Shown here: piece by piece, positions 31,440 to 44,279 of the stretch
Layout of the letters: the number at the start of each line of letters is the position of its first letter
How positions within the stretch are numbered: the stretch's first letter is position 1
Source of the DNA: Diplolepis rosae
Taxonomy: Eukaryota; Arthropoda; Insecta; Hymenoptera; Diplolepididae
DNA length: 64,000 nt
Assembly (NCBI GenBank): GCA_030998225.1
Contig: JAPYXD010000555.1
Span: 5,890,001 to 5,954,000 of the forward strand
Direction: 5' to 3'
Notes under the pieces: model-generated
What the model saw: the letters and a program-made list of their open reading frames with translations, nothing else
Told to the model about the DNA's origin: nothing
The model's database searches: none
Made by a program: the position numbers and the translations under genes

Positions 31440-32390
31440 TAACTTGTGAGATGTGGGTGGAACAACACCATAAGGGTTTCCTTTTGCAAGTGTTTGTCGG
31501 ATTTAATGTTTAGCGAAGACGAGTCTTTTGGGTGATTCTAAGCATCAGGTCGCTTGGTTAGTAAGAGGATTCAGCGTATCACGGCAGGGGTCCTCCGGAG
31601 GGTCTTGCAAGGTCACACCGCGTCGTATGTCCACCAAGAAATCGCGGGTATCACCACATAAACCATTCCTACAAAAGTATCACGTTACCAAGATGTTAAA
31701 CCCCTCGTGTCGTACTTTTCTCTGATATAAATATACACGCTTACGAATAGGTAGGTACACGCCCTCTTAAAACTTAAACCATCTAGAATGAAGTATGGTA
31801 TAAACCATTTCACAGAAAGAAGTATCTTCTTACCTCCAATCCCAAGTACCGTAATACTTTTTCTGAATGAGAAGATGCCTCAAATAGTCTAGATCCTACC
31901 AATGATGACAGTGAACATTTCATTGTCCACAATTATGGGAATATTTCGCAAAGTGTGTGAATTTAAATTTTATCTGGAGAGAAGATAAGAATTTTTTTTT
32001 TAATTAGAGCTTGTTATCCACTATGGCAACTGTAATGGAATAGAAGCTGCAGCAAGTTCTTCCGAAGGCTCCCTCGTTTCCTCCTGATAAGACAACCAAG
32101 CTGACAAGCAGAAAAAAAGATGTACTAAGGCAACTCGTAACTGAGGGGAAAAGGTCTGAGAAATACTGCGACAACACAGTCGCTACCGATGATGCATGTC
32201 CCAGGGTATTAAGACTTTCGCAGTATTATATTTCCTTCTGGACATCTTTTTCTCTGCTAAGTCTAGAATGTTGTTTTCAAGCACATTTATTTCTTACAAT
32301 ACACTCAAGATACAAAGCCAAGATCACTCATTACGAAATTCTTTTAAACTTTCTTCACTCTATTTATTGTCCTTTGTTGAGGACATGGAT
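31440..32390. other. single-copy-looking intronic region
   Basis: The segment 31500-31700 is GC-richer and 32000-32200 is moderate. No shared repeats or coding motifs are seen. Confidence 0.3.
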
Positions 32391-32399
32391 TAAGGGCAT

Positions 32400-32700
32400 G
32401 TGATACTTGAGAAAAGTAGCAAGTTCATGTAAACAATTTGCTCCAGTTTCAAAATGTTTGTGACCAAAATATATAAAATGTTGTTTTCTAAATTTAGGAA
32501 ATGGTAGAGAAAATAAAAACGGACGAAGGTAGACTACATTTAGTTTTAATGACGAAAATAAATTTTCCGATATATAATTTTCTTTCAAATTCGAAACTAA
32601 ATGTAATCTATCTACGTTCGTTTTTATCCTCTCTACCATATCTAGAATTTTGGAGACAAAATTTTATGTACTTTGGACACAAACATGTAGAAACCTAAAA
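32400..32700. repeat. palindromic repeat of about 300 bp
   Basis: Left GAAGGTAGACTACATTTAG mirrors right CTAAATGTAATCTATCTACG. AAATGGTAGAGAAAATAAAA mirrors TTTTATCCTCTCTACCAT. Outer words CATGT...TTTGTGACC and GGACACAAACATG also pair. A related stretch is at 61660-61760. Confidence 0.6.
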
Positions 32701-32821
32701 TCAATAAAAGTTGCCAATTAATAATTTCAGATTCCCCCAAAATTTTTCTGTAATGGTTAATTTATTGGCTGAAAGAACAAAACGGAAACAATCCAAATTG
32801 AAAGAAATTGACAATTTTTAA

Positions 32822-33441
32822 GGAGCAGAAGGTATTTCATACGGTGCAGGCATCGCAGATTAACTTTAGGTTAGATTTTTTCATCATTTTTCGCTAAAAA
32901 AAACTTTAAACGTATTTTTTTCGAAACAAAGTTTTCTCATAGGTTTTAGGGGATTTCTCCGAAATCACTTAACCGATCCTTATGAAATTTTAAACACATA
33001 TTCTACAGATAAATAGCTTTCGTGGATTCTATAGCCGTGTTGAAATTTTAATTTTTACCATTTTTTTGGCCATAAACAGTGGAAAAGAATCTCTTTTTTT
33101 TATGTTCGCCATTTTGTTTTTTATTGATAAATGTTAATAATCATAGAAAGTATGATAGCCACTGTCATACTGAATTTAAAGCTATTTGATTTTTCTGTTT
33201 TAGATAAGCCGTTATCATGATATTACCCATACCATCGACTTACCTACTTTTCCAGGAGTTACGTTCAGCTACGGCTTTTGTACACAAAAATTGATTAAAA
33301 TGAATAAAAAAAAATTCATATACTTTAAGACTTCATTTATCACACCCAATAAGTTTTATATCAATATCTTTAATAGGATGCTCAGAAAAAATTCCCGAAA
33401 ATAGCCTTTTTTTCAGCGTTCAAAGTAGAACAGCCCCTTAA
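32822..33441. repeat. possible decayed TTAA-flanked element
   Basis: TTAA-GGAGCAGAAGG and AGTAGAACAGCCCC-TTAA are weak inverted ends. The interior has the sentence-like motif ATTTCTCCGAAATCACTTAACCGATC-type, split here as ATTTCTCCGAAATCACTTAA and CCGATCCTTATGAAATTTT. It recurs inside the TTAA elements at 35762, 42156 and 61956. Confidence 0.35.
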
Positions 33442-33539
33442 TTTACATTTACGTAAAATCAAATTTCGTATGAGTTGTCAATTTTTCTATGTTAAATTTA
33501 ATATACAAATATACATGAAATTTAACAATATTTTTTTCC

Positions 33540-33723
33540 ATATTGCTTCATATCAAATTTTACAAAATGATGCGATTCTAACAAATCACGAATCATTTTT
33601 TTAGAAAAAAGAATCTTCACATGGAAATAAATTCATTAATGGCCCTTCAACAATAATATTGCTATTCTTGAAAGTAAAATTATCTATTTTTGCCTCAAGT
33701 CTAATTTTCGTGGATGAAGTACC
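33540..33723. mobile_element. truncated TTAA foldback, GGTAGTT family
   Basis: Right end only: GCCCTTCAACAATAATATTG through GCCTCAAGTCTAATTTTCG to GTACC-TTAA at 33724-33727. The complete copy begins 60 bp further on. Confidence 0.65.
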
Positions 33724-33785
33724 TTAAAAAATTGTAATATTAGTAAAACAAGAATTAATCTTTTTGATTCTTTGAAAGTAATTAA

Positions 33786-34452
33786 GGTAGTTGGTTCACG
33801 AAAATGAGACCTCAGGCAAAAATAGATAATTTTGCTTTCAAGAATAGCAATATTATTATTGAAGGGCTAATTTGAAAGAGAAAAGATTATTTTTCATGAA
33901 AAAAATTTGAAAAACAAAAAATAATTTTATTAATAAATATTATTTTTGCCCAAACTTATTTGCTTATCGCTTTGAGCCAAATTTTAAAAAATAATACGAT
34001 TTTAATAAATCACGGTTCATTTTTTTAGGAAAAAGATTCTCGACAATATGACAGTTTCCTATTTTTGAAAATGAATTCTTTAATGGCTGAAATTATAAAA
34101 AAAAAACAATTTTTCAAAACAAAATTTTTATAAACAAATTGCTGTATTAGATAATGGTTAACTCAATTTCAAAAATAGGAAACGGTCATCTTGTAGAGAA
34201 TCTTTTTCCTAAAAAATTGAACCGTGATTTATTAGAATCGCATCATTTTTATAAATTTTGCTATAAGCGATAAGAAAATAAGTTTGGGCAAAAATAAAAT
34301 TTATTAATAAAATTATTTTTTTGTGATTCAAATTTTTTTCATAAAAAATATTTTTCTTTTCTTTAAATTAGCCCTTGAATAATAATATTGCTATTCTTGA
34401 AAGCAAAATTATCTACTTTTGCCTGATGTCTAATTTTCGTGAACGAACTACC
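33786..34452. mobile_element. complete TTAA-flanked foldback, GGTAGTT family, copy 1
   Basis: Flanked by TTAA at 33782-33785 and 34453-34456. The arms are complementary over nearly the whole element: GGTAGTTGGTTCACGAAAA with TTTTCGTGAACGAACTACC, and GAATAGCAATATTATTATTG with its inverse. TTAA targets are typical of piggyBac-type transposition, but piggyBac ends start CCC whereas these start GG. No transposase is present. Confidence 0.85.
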
Positions 34453-34559
34453 TTAAGGTCTACAAGAATTCGTTAATGTCCTTTATGACATTCCAAAGTT
34501 TCACCCAAAAAATTCAATATTGGCGAAAAATATTTTAAAGAATTTGAAAATCTTTCTGT

Positions 34560-34650
34560 CGAAAAAAAGATGCTTTCGACTGCGCTGGGATTAGAGCCCA
34601 GGAAACACTTTTTCTGATCACATGACCTACTTAATCCCTGCCCTCAATAT
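34560..34650 (-). repeat. tRNA-like SINE fragment
   Basis: GGGCTCTAATCCC (complement at 34587-34599) with the flanking GCGCAGTCGAAAGC of the family. The B-box has one substitution. Confidence 0.4.
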
Positions 34651-35440
34651 AAATTATCACTACCAATTGAAGAAGATGGCGACTGCAATTATAAATTTTC
34701 CAATACCTTTAAAAAATTGTTTACGATTTGTCTCAAGTGATTAGGCCAAAGAGGTAGATAAATCGTTCACTATGCTGCGAGATGAGAAGGCAATAATGAG
34801 AAAAATATATGAAATCAAAGTGAATGAGATAAAAATTGAGAAAAAAAGTATGACTCGGTATATTATATGCGGTGTAGGTATAAGGTTACAGAGAGTCGAC
34901 ACTGCGTGCGACGCGTCTTAATTATAAGAGTTAAATTATGAGAGAGCTCCCGGGCGTTGAAATATTTGTGTGTTCACCAACCGAGGGTTATGGCTCAATT
35001 ACCACTCGCTGTTTCCTTTGCGAGGCGTTGATTTAAGGTGTTCTGCTTCCTGCGATCACAGCATCCACGAGCTGCTTAACCAGATCACTCTCAACGGAGA
35101 TTCATTGCTCGGTTACAATCCTTTAAGAACCTCGCAAGTACCACCCACAAAAAATAATTAAGGAGATCCAAACGTCTTTCTAACAACATATGGTAATTGC
35201 AAATATTAGAGTTGAGGGGAATCGTTTTTGTCAGAACGATTATTTGTCAGGTTTACAAAATTTTATCTGTTTCTAATAAGAAATTATAAGAACATATTCA
35301 AAATTCATTTTCTCCCAATGAAGTAGAACAGCAATTCTAAAGAAAGCATCTTGTGAAGAAAATTCTTCTTGTGTGTTTGATATGCGAAGAAGAGGAAATA
35401 AACAAATTTCTTAATTAGATATACAAACTCTAAATTTGCA
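34650..35440. other. single-copy-looking intronic region
   Basis: The 34860-35160 part is GC-richer and non-repetitive within the window. No coding motif is seen. Confidence 0.3.
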
Positions 35441-35443
35441 CTG

Positions 35444-35700
35444 TTAAGGCCATGGGCCATGCACGTCACGTGACCAATTCAGTCCCTGGCTATCAATTGA
35501 TAATAAAATTGATAAATCATTTGATAAATAATGATAAATAATAGCATATTGAAGGAATAGATAAAGGCATAGTGTATTAAAATAAAAATAATACCAATAA
35601 TTACGAACCAGTACTGACCCAGTACTGGGACTACGCCAATCTGCACTGGGCCAGCACTGAGCTGATCGTAAATTTCCACCTGGGCAGGGGTAAAAAAGTT
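35444..35700. repeat. repeat fragments: GGCCATG end and GTACTGG-type repeat
   Basis: TTAA-GGCCATGGGCCATG near 35444 resembles the element ends at 6261 and 7462. From about 35605 the words CCAGTACTG, GCCAGCACTGAGC and TTTCCACCTGG match the tandem array at 45660-46715 and its terminus. Confidence 0.5.
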
Positions 35701-35761
35701 CAAAACTTTACATAATCATATAGATTTACCCTTGAATAAATCTTGAAAATAATAAATTTAA

Positions 35762-36472
35762 GGGGACTTGTACTTTCTAAATTTTAAAAAAATCAATTTT
35801 TTTTACGTAAAAGTGTTCCTTAGTATCATAGAAATACTGACCTAAAATTTTATCAAGAAATTTAAAATAGAAAGAATGTTATAGCTGTATTTATAATGGT
35901 ACCTACGTAAGCCAAAACTGTTTGTAAAAACTTGAAACGCGTTTTTCTCGAAATCACGTTTTTCAAATCTGGGAGACGCTTTTCTCAAAATCTACTAAAC
36001 CAATCTCAGTAAACCAAAATTTGTTTGATACTTTATACAAACAACTAGTAAATAAACCTCTAAAAAGTTAAAAAAAAACCACCCCATCTTTTTAGTACAG
36101 GAGTAAATTCATCCCCAAAACAGGCGTTTTTCGAACTTTTTATAAAATCGCGTATAAAGGCCATACAAATGTAAAAAAATTAACTTTTTAAAGGTTTATT
36201 GTTTAGTTTCAAGTCTCATGAATTGAATCGCGTTGCAATTTTAAATAAATTTGTTACAGGAAGGCAGAAAAGTGTCCCGCAAATTAAAATGCATCTTTTG
36301 GAAGACGCCCTCTGCAGTAGTAAAATGTAATTAAAAGTGACTAAAATTTTTTTTTTGTACACCTTAAAACATTTTTAACAATGTATGGAAAAAATTATAA
36401 TTATAAATAAAATAGTTTTTTTTTAAATATTTAAATATTGTCTTTTTTTCAATTTAGAAAGTAAAAGTACCC
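35762..36472. mobile_element. TTAA-flanked element, GGGGACTTGTACTTTC termini
   Basis: Flanked by TTAA at 35758-35761 and 36473-36476. The ends GGGGACTTGTACTTTCTAAA and TTTAGAAAGTAAAAGTACCC are complementary. The interior holds the shared AACGCGTTTTTCTCGAAATC and TTCTCAAAATCTACTAAACC motifs. Confidence 0.75.
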
Positions 36473-36489
36473 TTAAAAATAATTTTTTA

Positions 36490-37200
36490 ACAAAACAGCA
36501 GGATGACTGTTTGAGAAAAATGTTTAAACTTGGCGTATTATTTATTTTTCTTGATCAAGCACCATTTCCAACAATGCTCCTTCACACATTAAAAGTGCAT
36601 AAATTTTCTTATCGCAATTCTCCTTTTCCTGTGAGTATTTCATTCACAGGTAGACGAGTTAAGTCGCGACTGTTGAGTTGTGTTCACTGTCTGTGAATCG
36701 CGAGCACGCCATCTTCATGATGCGTGACCATTGGCACCAATGCACCACAAAGATGAACTCCAGGAAGTCTCTCGAGTTTAATTCGTTACAAGCCACCCAA
36801 GACTCGTCTTTTGTCTACAATTAGGCACGATGATAATATACCAGGGTAATTTAAACGCCAGGCAAAATTTTGAATTCACTCAACTTAGTGCATTCGAACT
36901 CTTAAGGATGTGGGAATGAATTCCGTACATATTATTAGCGACAATATGTTCACTAATTTGCAGACTAAAGGACTAGATATTACCTACAGCTGTTTCGCGC
37001 GACTATAATGTTATAAAAGGAAAATAAGAGCAGGTGACAACTGGCCATAAGAAGTCTTATGGAGAAAACGTGTTCGTTTTTCATTTAAGTGCTACTTGCA
37101 AAGTGCATTACTGATCAAATATATGCGTGATTCATGTGATAATTTGAAAAATAGGGCAAAGTAACAATTAATTGGCAATAATTTAAAGGCACTTTAAAAA
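36490..37200. other. single-copy-looking intronic region
   Basis: A GC-richer core at 36640-36830 includes a GCCATCTTCATGATG word with a Pho-like GCCAT core. No coding or repeat match is seen. Confidence 0.3.
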
Positions 37201-37829
37201 GAATCAAACGATTAGACAGGCCGGCAAAAATGAATTTTTTTTTATACTTTAAGACAGGAGTAGATCACTCCGAAGAATTTTTATGTCCCAAAAACGAATC
37301 CATTCTCCAAATTTGCCCGGTACGTTAGGATATCGAGATACCCTAACCTAAAAGTGCAAAAATGGCCTTTTTCAGCCGTATTTGAGGCACTAACACGAGC
37401 AGCGAATTTTTCTAAAATTCACTTACTTTAGTCTTTTACCTTTTATTTCCATTTTGAATCATCTAAAACAGTTTTTATTTTCCAAGATATGGCACATTAT
37501 CTATTTTCAGTTTTAAGAAAGGCTCGGTTTTGTACAGAATATAATTTAACTCTTGGGACACCCCAGAACTTTTTTACATTTTTTGCCCTTAATTTTCAAT
37601 TTTCTTTACCATTTTCCCTAGACTGCAGAATTAAAAAACTCTTGTTTAGTGCTAATTTCGTTCATTAATTTGCTTATTTTGTATTTTCACAGTATTTTGG
37701 TCAAATTGAACAACGGAAAAGTCAATTTTATAATATTGTAGATGTGAATTACATTTTCACAAAGTTACTAAATTTTGTAATTTTAAGTGAAAAGGAAATT
37801 CAATTTACTTAAGGCTCTATCAGCCTTAA

Positions 37830-38567
37830 GGTAGATCATCCACAAAAATAAGACCTAACGCAAAAATAGATGATTTTGCTTTCAAGAATAGCAATATTAT
37901 TATTGAATGCCTAATTTGAAAGAGAAAAGATTATTTCCCATGAAAAATATTTTAAAAAGAGAAAAATAATGTATTCAACAAATTTTATTTTCACCTGAAC
38001 TTATTTTCTTATCGCCTCATACGAAATTTAAAAAATGATGTGATTCTAATAAATCACGGATCATTTTTTTCACTCTCTAAATCTGAATCAGTCAAAATCT
38101 ACTGGTTATCAGTGGAATTTGACTGATTGAAATAGATAAAAAGAGGTTACTGTAAATTTGCCAAAATTCACTGATTTCATCAGTGGAAATTAATTGATTT
38201 AACAGTAAAAATATTTTTTCACTGATTACGTCAGTGAAAATTAATTGATTTAACAGTGGAAAATATTTTTTTCGCTGATAAATCAGTGAAAGTGCGAATC
38301 ACTGATTTAATCAGTGAAAATTTGACTGATTGAGATTTAAAGAGCAGGAAAAACATTCTTTACATCATAACCGTTTCCAATTTTCTAATGTAAATAAATT
38401 ATTACCATATTCAGCTATTTGTTTATAAGAATTTTGTTTTAGAAAGTTGACTTTTAATGGTTTCAGAGCCATTAAAGAATTTATTTCCGAAAATTGGGAA
38501 CGGTAAAGTTAAGAAGGTTCTTTTTCCTGAAAAAATAATCTTTTCTTTTTCAAATTTCAGTAGCTTT
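37830..38567. mobile_element. TTAA foldback, GGTAGTT family, copy 2 (3'-truncated, itself interrupted)
   Basis: It starts at TTAA-GGTAGATCATCCAC (TTAA 37826-37829). It carries the family interior and is interrupted at 38073-38344 by a CTCTCTAAAT foldback. The right terminus is lost near 38567. The sequence left of it (CTCTATCAGCC-TTAA) matches the complement of the unoccupied site near 21136. Confidence 0.75.
38073..38344. mobile_element. foldback MITE, CTCTCTAAAT family, copy 4 (nested)
   Basis: Termini CTCTCTAAATCTGAATCAG and GATTGAGATTTAAAGAG with CA at 38071-38072 and 38345-38346. It sits within the TTAA element, which itself sits in a foldback: three layers. Confidence 0.75.
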
Positions 38568-39529
38568 TAAATACATTATATGATTAAAATAATTTATTAT
38601 CTTCCAAACATTTCAATAAGAAAAAAAATCGTAGAATTTATTTAAGTAAACGATTTTCCATTTCAAGGCGTATTTCGTATCTCACATATTTTGGTTAAAA
38701 AATTGAATTTTTGAATTTTAATCGTATTTTTTTAAAATTGAAACGGAAAATATACATTTTATCAGAAACTGTGTCAGGCAAAATTTGTAGATCTTATTGC
38801 AACAAACAATTTTTCATTCTGACGTTTTTTTCTTATTTCATTTATTATTGTTAAAAAAATTGAGATTTTGATTTTCAATAGTATTTTTTTAAATTAAAAA
38901 GGAAAATAAGCATCTTATAAAAAAGTGTTGCGATTCAAATTTGTAGATCTTAGGGTAGTAAACAATTTTGTATTATAACTTTTTTTTTCGCATCTCGTAT
39001 AATTTAACTGGACAATGGAATTTAGATATTGACTTTTTCCAAGTTTTAAGATACTGTAACTTTTCTAATTTTATTTTAATCGAAAAATGTTATCAGGATA
39101 ATTAGTAGAGATTTATGAACATTATCAGAAACCAGAATTGGAATTTTTTCAAAAAGTACAGACAGACACTTTCGTAAAAACCATTTTTCCTGACTCAGAG
39201 GGTCTCAAAACATAAAGATTTGATGACAATTTTAAAAGCCATTTCTCACATAAAACTAATAATTTCTCATTTATGATGAGAATATAAAAATCGGTTCAGG
39301 ATCATCGAAAATGTAAATGAAAGGTATAAAGCAGTACTAAACAATAAGTCCAGTGGATTTTAGAAAAAAATTCGCTGCTCGTATTATATTCTTTCAAACG
39401 TGGCTGGAAAAGGCCATTTTTGAACTTTTAGGTTAAGATATCTCAAAATCCTGACGTGCTAGGTAAATTTGGCCAACAAATACCTTTCTAGGAAATGAAA
39501 ATTCTCTGGGGTCATCTATAGTTCAGTCA

Positions 39530-41520
39530 TATTAGTGTACAAATTTAGTCCACTTGTTTTATCAGTTATTAGATGGCTCACGTAAATTTTGGATAGTTCT
39601 TTGATAAAATGATCGGCTATTGAATATTGATATAAATTGAAGACGTGTGGGTTTCTGATGGCAAAGCTTATCTGAGCGGAAGCCCAAAGGAAAGGATGAT
39701 GTGTTAAATTTACGCCGATTCTGAGTACAAAAGGGTAAGTCAGATCAAATTTAGCGAGGCGTTTGTTGGACCTTTATTTTTGTTATATTGGTAGTCGTCG
39801 AAAACCTTTAGTGGAGAAATCAAGTGCAGATTGCCACTCATTATTTATTGAGGAAACCTCGTACCAGTATCACGTGGGACGACATAAGCACTGCCTCACT
39901 AGACATACATAATTTATTGCGCACCTTTTTGCAGATGGCAAATGTGGTACCGGCTGGAAGATATACATTCGTTGCACAACATCATGAATGATGCCATTTT
40001 TTGATGCTAACGCTTGCCGACAATATGATTAAAAAATATTTTACACATGTGACAAAGTCACGGAGAAGGCATCGCAATAAGACGTCCAAATCGTTCTTCG
40101 ATGCGACGTTAATGTCATTGATTGAGAAAAAGTTTTCATTTTATTTTTTTTATCCAAAGTGATTTTCTATTCAAATTAATTGATATTATCGAATTCTCCT
40201 CCTCGAAATTCCGCAAATCGTAAACTTAAAAACCACATGGTAGCGACATAAATTATTAAAAAAGGTTAGATAATTTTGAGAAACGAGTGTCGAAATTAGT
40301 GGCTGTCTAAATTTGAATAGTTTTTATATAATTTAAATATAAATGTTGAAAATTTAAACGTTTTATGTAATAAATTCAAAAAGGTTCGGGAAATATGAAA
40401 AACTTGCGACTTTTAACTTCCATTATTCTCAACATCGACGTCAAAATTCGTGATTTGAATAAAAACTTTGGTTTTATAGAAAATTCGGAAAATAACAAAT
40501 CAACTATTTAGACGTAGAAAATTTGGCCAATTCTTGCTTAGAAAATAATATAATTTACAATTTCCAAAAATTTTTATAAAATCTCATGGCTTTTTATGTA
40601 TTTGAATTATAAACCAAGAAATTAAGAGAGACTGTAAGGTTTTAAATCTGGAAAATTACAAAATTTAGGGGAAAAAATTACGAAGATTCAGAGTTTTTCC
40701 AGAATAAAATTTAGGAAATATAGCAATTTTTCAAATCTATATTTTAAGAAATATAAATATCAAACACGTTTCATCTTCACTTAGTTTATTTGAAAGTTCA
40801 AGAATCATAATTTTTCAATTTTTAAAATTCGAGCAATATTAATTGATTTTAAATTATTCCAACCGTAAATTCAAAATTTTCGAATTTTCAAACATTTAAA
40901 AAATTAAGAGGTAGATTCCACCAATGAGAAAAAAATAGTATAAAATAGTAAAAGTAGTCACTTTAATGGAAGTCATGTCATCGTTAAAAAGCATAAATTG
41001 TGGAATGCTTTTTACTCTCTAAATGTCAATATTATAATAAATCTAAGGAAAGAGAAAAAGACTCGGAAAGCAAGAATCAGGTTAGTTTTGATTGAATAGA
41101 ATCGCAGAAACTGGATGCATTATAACAGAAGGTAATGCTGTTCCTATATACGTCAGTCATTACTCTGTACACATTTCGTCTTGCGATTTAGCTCGAGCAT
41201 TTAGCAAGTATTGCTTAAATGCCTATTGGTTTCGTATTTATTCTCAATAAACCGGTTTCGAGGCATATAAAACATATATTCTTCTAGTGAAATCAATCGC
41301 AAGCCAATATACATCAAATTACGCACTCATTAATGCTCGTATTTACTTCCCGAACCATGTATCAATATATCCTTGCTATATTTGTGAAAACAGGGCCTTC
41401 ATTAAAAATCACGTCCATATACCAAATGCAACAAAAATAAAACTGAGGACGAGTTACACGAATTGAATGATCAGGTCACTTTTTCTTCTTAACGAATCTG
41501 AATATCCCTCAGGATTTTAA
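39530..41520. other. intronic region without recognised elements
   Basis: The parts at 39640-40110 and 41090-41470 are GC-richer and single-copy-looking. The part at 40300-40930 is AT-rich with many AAAATTT words but no clear element boundary. Confidence 0.3.
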
Positions 41521-41558
41521 ACTTAAATATTTTTCCATAATCTAATAGGTGTTTTTAA

Positions 41559-42151
41559 GGTAGTTAATCCGCGAAAATTAGACCTCAGGTAAAAATAGAT
41601 GATTTTGCTATCAAAACTAACAATATTCTTATTGAAGGGATCATTTGAAATAAAAGATTATTTTCCATGAAAAAAATTTGAATCATAAAAATAATGCATT
41701 CAACAAATTTTATTTTTACCAGCACTTTTTCTCTTATTGCTTCATACGAGTTTTAAAAAATGATGTGATTCTAATAAATCACGGATTATTTTTTCGGAAA
41801 AAAGATAAGAATTTTGTTTTAAAAAATTGATTTTTAATGGTTTCAGAGCCATTGAAGAATTTATTTCCGAAAACTGGGAACGGTCAAGTTAAGGAGGTTC
41901 TTTTTCCTGAAAAAAAATTATTTGTGATTAATTAGAATCACACCACTTTTTAAATTTCGTATGAAGCGATAAGAGAAAAAGTTCAGGTGAAAATAAAATT
42001 TATTGAATGCATTATTTTTCTGTATTTAAAATTTTTTTCATGGAAAATAATCTTTCCTCTTTTGGATTAGCCCTTCAAAAATAATATTGGTATTTTTGAA
42101 AGCAAAATTATCTATTTTTGCCTGAGGTCTAATTTTCGTGGATGAATTACC
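41559..42151. mobile_element. TTAA foldback, GGTAGTT family, copy 3
   Basis: TTAA at 41555-41558 and 42152-42155. The arms GGTAGTTAATCCGCGAAAAT and ATTTTCGTGGATGAATTACC are complementary. The interior matches copies 1 and 4. Confidence 0.85.
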
Positions 42152-42155
42152 TTAA

Positions 42156-43148
42156 GGGGGCATACTCAGTCAGATATTTTGAAAAATGCATTTTTTCAAT
42201 AATTTTATATATTAAAGTAAATCATTTTGAAAAAAATGTCTCAAAATTTCAATACGATTCGAGCAAAATCGACGATTCAGTATGAGTTGAGAAAAAAAAA
42301 ATTTATCAAGGTTTTATTCTTATTGAAAACTTTGAACGTTTTTACCTCAAAACTATATTTTTGAAATCGGTGGAGACGATTTCTCAAAAACTAATGCACC
42401 GATCTGTTTGAAATTTTTCAGTCTTATTTTATACATATTTAGCTTGTGCGCAAATAAAAGATTTTTAATAAATGAATTCGTTTAAAAAAAATAAAGTGGT
42501 CGATTTTTTTGTAAGAAAAATCATGATTTTTACTTCAAAGTTCTCTAAAAATTCAAAATTTAATTTTTTTCAAAGTCCTACGTTAAATCACAAGAAAAAA
42601 TCATCTAATACTGACGAAATATTTTTGGTTTTTTGATTTCAGATGATCCTGCCCCGAGTTATCATGTCCGCGAGATAGAGATTTTTTTTAAGAGCCTTCG
42701 TAAAATACTAGCTAAATCCCAAACAGTAAAAACTCACTGATTCACAGTGAAAAACCACTGTTTCGAATATTATAAGCCTTTCATATAGAAATCAGTGGAG
42801 TTTACCTGATTCCACCAAGGAAACTCACTGGTTAATCAGTGAAATATACTAGTCAATAGCGAAATTCTCTAGTCGACCATTAAGTGTCCCTAGTGATATC
42901 AGTTCAATTTTACTGATTCCATGTGGAAGACTTATAACATTCGAAACAGTGGTTTTTCACTATTTCGAATTTAGGGAGTATACATAGCTATTATAATTAT
43001 TATTATTTTTTATGAACAAATTTCTACATGTTTTTTAAATGTTGCCTAATGACATGAAAAAGTTTTTAGATCAATAAATTTATTCATTTTTCAATAAAAA
43101 AATCGAAAAAAATCCTGTTCTTTTGTCCTCCTGACTTAGTATGCCCCC
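42156..43148. mobile_element. TTAA element with GGGGGCATACT termini, sharing a TTAA with its neighbour
   Basis: Left GGGGGCATACTCAGTCAG and right CTGACTTAGTATGCCCCC are complementary, with TTAA at 42152-42155 and 43149-43152. The left TTAA is also the right TTAA of the previous element. A smaller palindromic piece at about 42740-42980 (AACAGTGG/CCACTGTT words) appears nested in it. Confidence 0.8.
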
Positions 43149-43206
43149 TTAAGGGATTTCATCACCTTTAAGCTTCCAAAAATAGTGTCATTTTTATAAT
43201 TTATTT

Positions 43207-43524
43207 TCACGCAGATAACAAAACGGAGTACAATTGAAATTTATAGAGTTTATTAACTGATATATTAACTATATAAAAATATTTTTTTTTGTTAATAAAT
43301 TCAAAATGTCGGCTGAGTATTTCCGTCTCCAAAAAAAAATTTTTTTTCAAAGGTCGTCCGCGGGAAGAAATTCTAAAAAATGAGATTTGCACTTGGAACA
43401 AAAAAACACGTTTTTTCCTAATGTATATAAAATTGTCCAATGAAGTACCCAAGATTATAAAAAAATATTCATTTAGGCAAAAATGATGAGCATTTGAGTG
43501 TAACACTCGATTTTCGACCCACAA
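43207..43524. other. AT-rich intronic segment
   Basis: This segment is open for 105 codons on the minus strand and 65 on the plus. It is dominated by Phe, Lys, Ile and Asn with no domain. The frames are attributed to composition. Confidence 0.3.
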
Positions 43525-43617
43525 AACAACCTTAATTTGTTAAACAAATAAAAAATTTTTAACCAATCTTACAAATCCTAGGTACTCTACTATATAATTA
43601 AATAATCTTTTATTTAA

Positions 43618-44279
43618 GGTAGTTTGTTCACGAAAATTAAACCCCTAGCAAAAATAGATAATTTTGCTTTCAAGAATAGCAATATTATTATTGAAGGGCT
43701 AATTTGAAAGAGAAAAGATTATTTTTCATGAAAAAAATTTGAAAAACAAAAAATAATTCTATTAATAAATATTATTTTTGCCCAAACTTATTTGCTTATC
43801 GCTTTGAGCCAAATTTTAAAAAATGATACGATTTTAATAAATCACGGTTCATTTTTTTAGGAAAAAGATTCTCTACAACTTGACCGTTTCCAATTTTAGA
43901 AAATGAATTCTTTAATGGGTGAAATTATAAAAAAAAAATTCAAAAACGAAATTTTTATAAACAGATTGCTGAATTTGATAATAATTGATTCATTTTCAAA
44001 AATTAGAAACGGTTAAGCTGTAGAGAATCTTTTCCTTAAATAAGTGATTCGTAATTTATTAGAATCGCATAATTTTTTAAAATTTGATAAGAAGCAATAA
44101 GAAAAAAAGTTGGGGAAAAAATAAAATTGATTAATAAAATTATTTTTTTGTGTTTCAAATTTTTTTCATGAAAAATAATCTTTTCTCTTTCAAATTAGCC
44201 CTTCAATCATAACATTGTCATTCTTCAAAGCAAAATTATCTATTTTTGCCTGAGGTCTAATTTTCGTGAACGAACTACC
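43618..44279. mobile_element. TTAA foldback, GGTAGTT family, copy 4
   Basis: TTAA at 43614-43617 and 44280-44283. Its sequence is close to copy 1 through most of its length, including GAAAATGAATTCTTTAATGG and the inverted TGATTCATTTTCAAAAATT. Confidence 0.85.

Larger units (their letters stand above)
37253..39528. mobile_element. composite foldback element of about 2.3 kb
   Basis: The left arm (GTAGATCACTCCGAAGAATT, GTACGTTAGGATATCGAGAT, AAAAATGGCCTTTTTCAGCC) is mirrored by the right arm (GGCCATTTTTGAACTTTTAG, AAGATATCTCAAAATCCTGA, AATTCTCTGGGGTCATCTAT). Inside lies the same core as in 19579-21714, with its CTGACTCAGAGGGTCTCAAA segment. The core is interrupted by a TTAA element at 37830. Confidence 0.6.

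Noticed and set aside
43207..43524. 105-codon minus-strand frame
   Set aside because: It is AT-driven composition (Phe, Lys, Ile, Asn) with no motif, between two TTAA elements.
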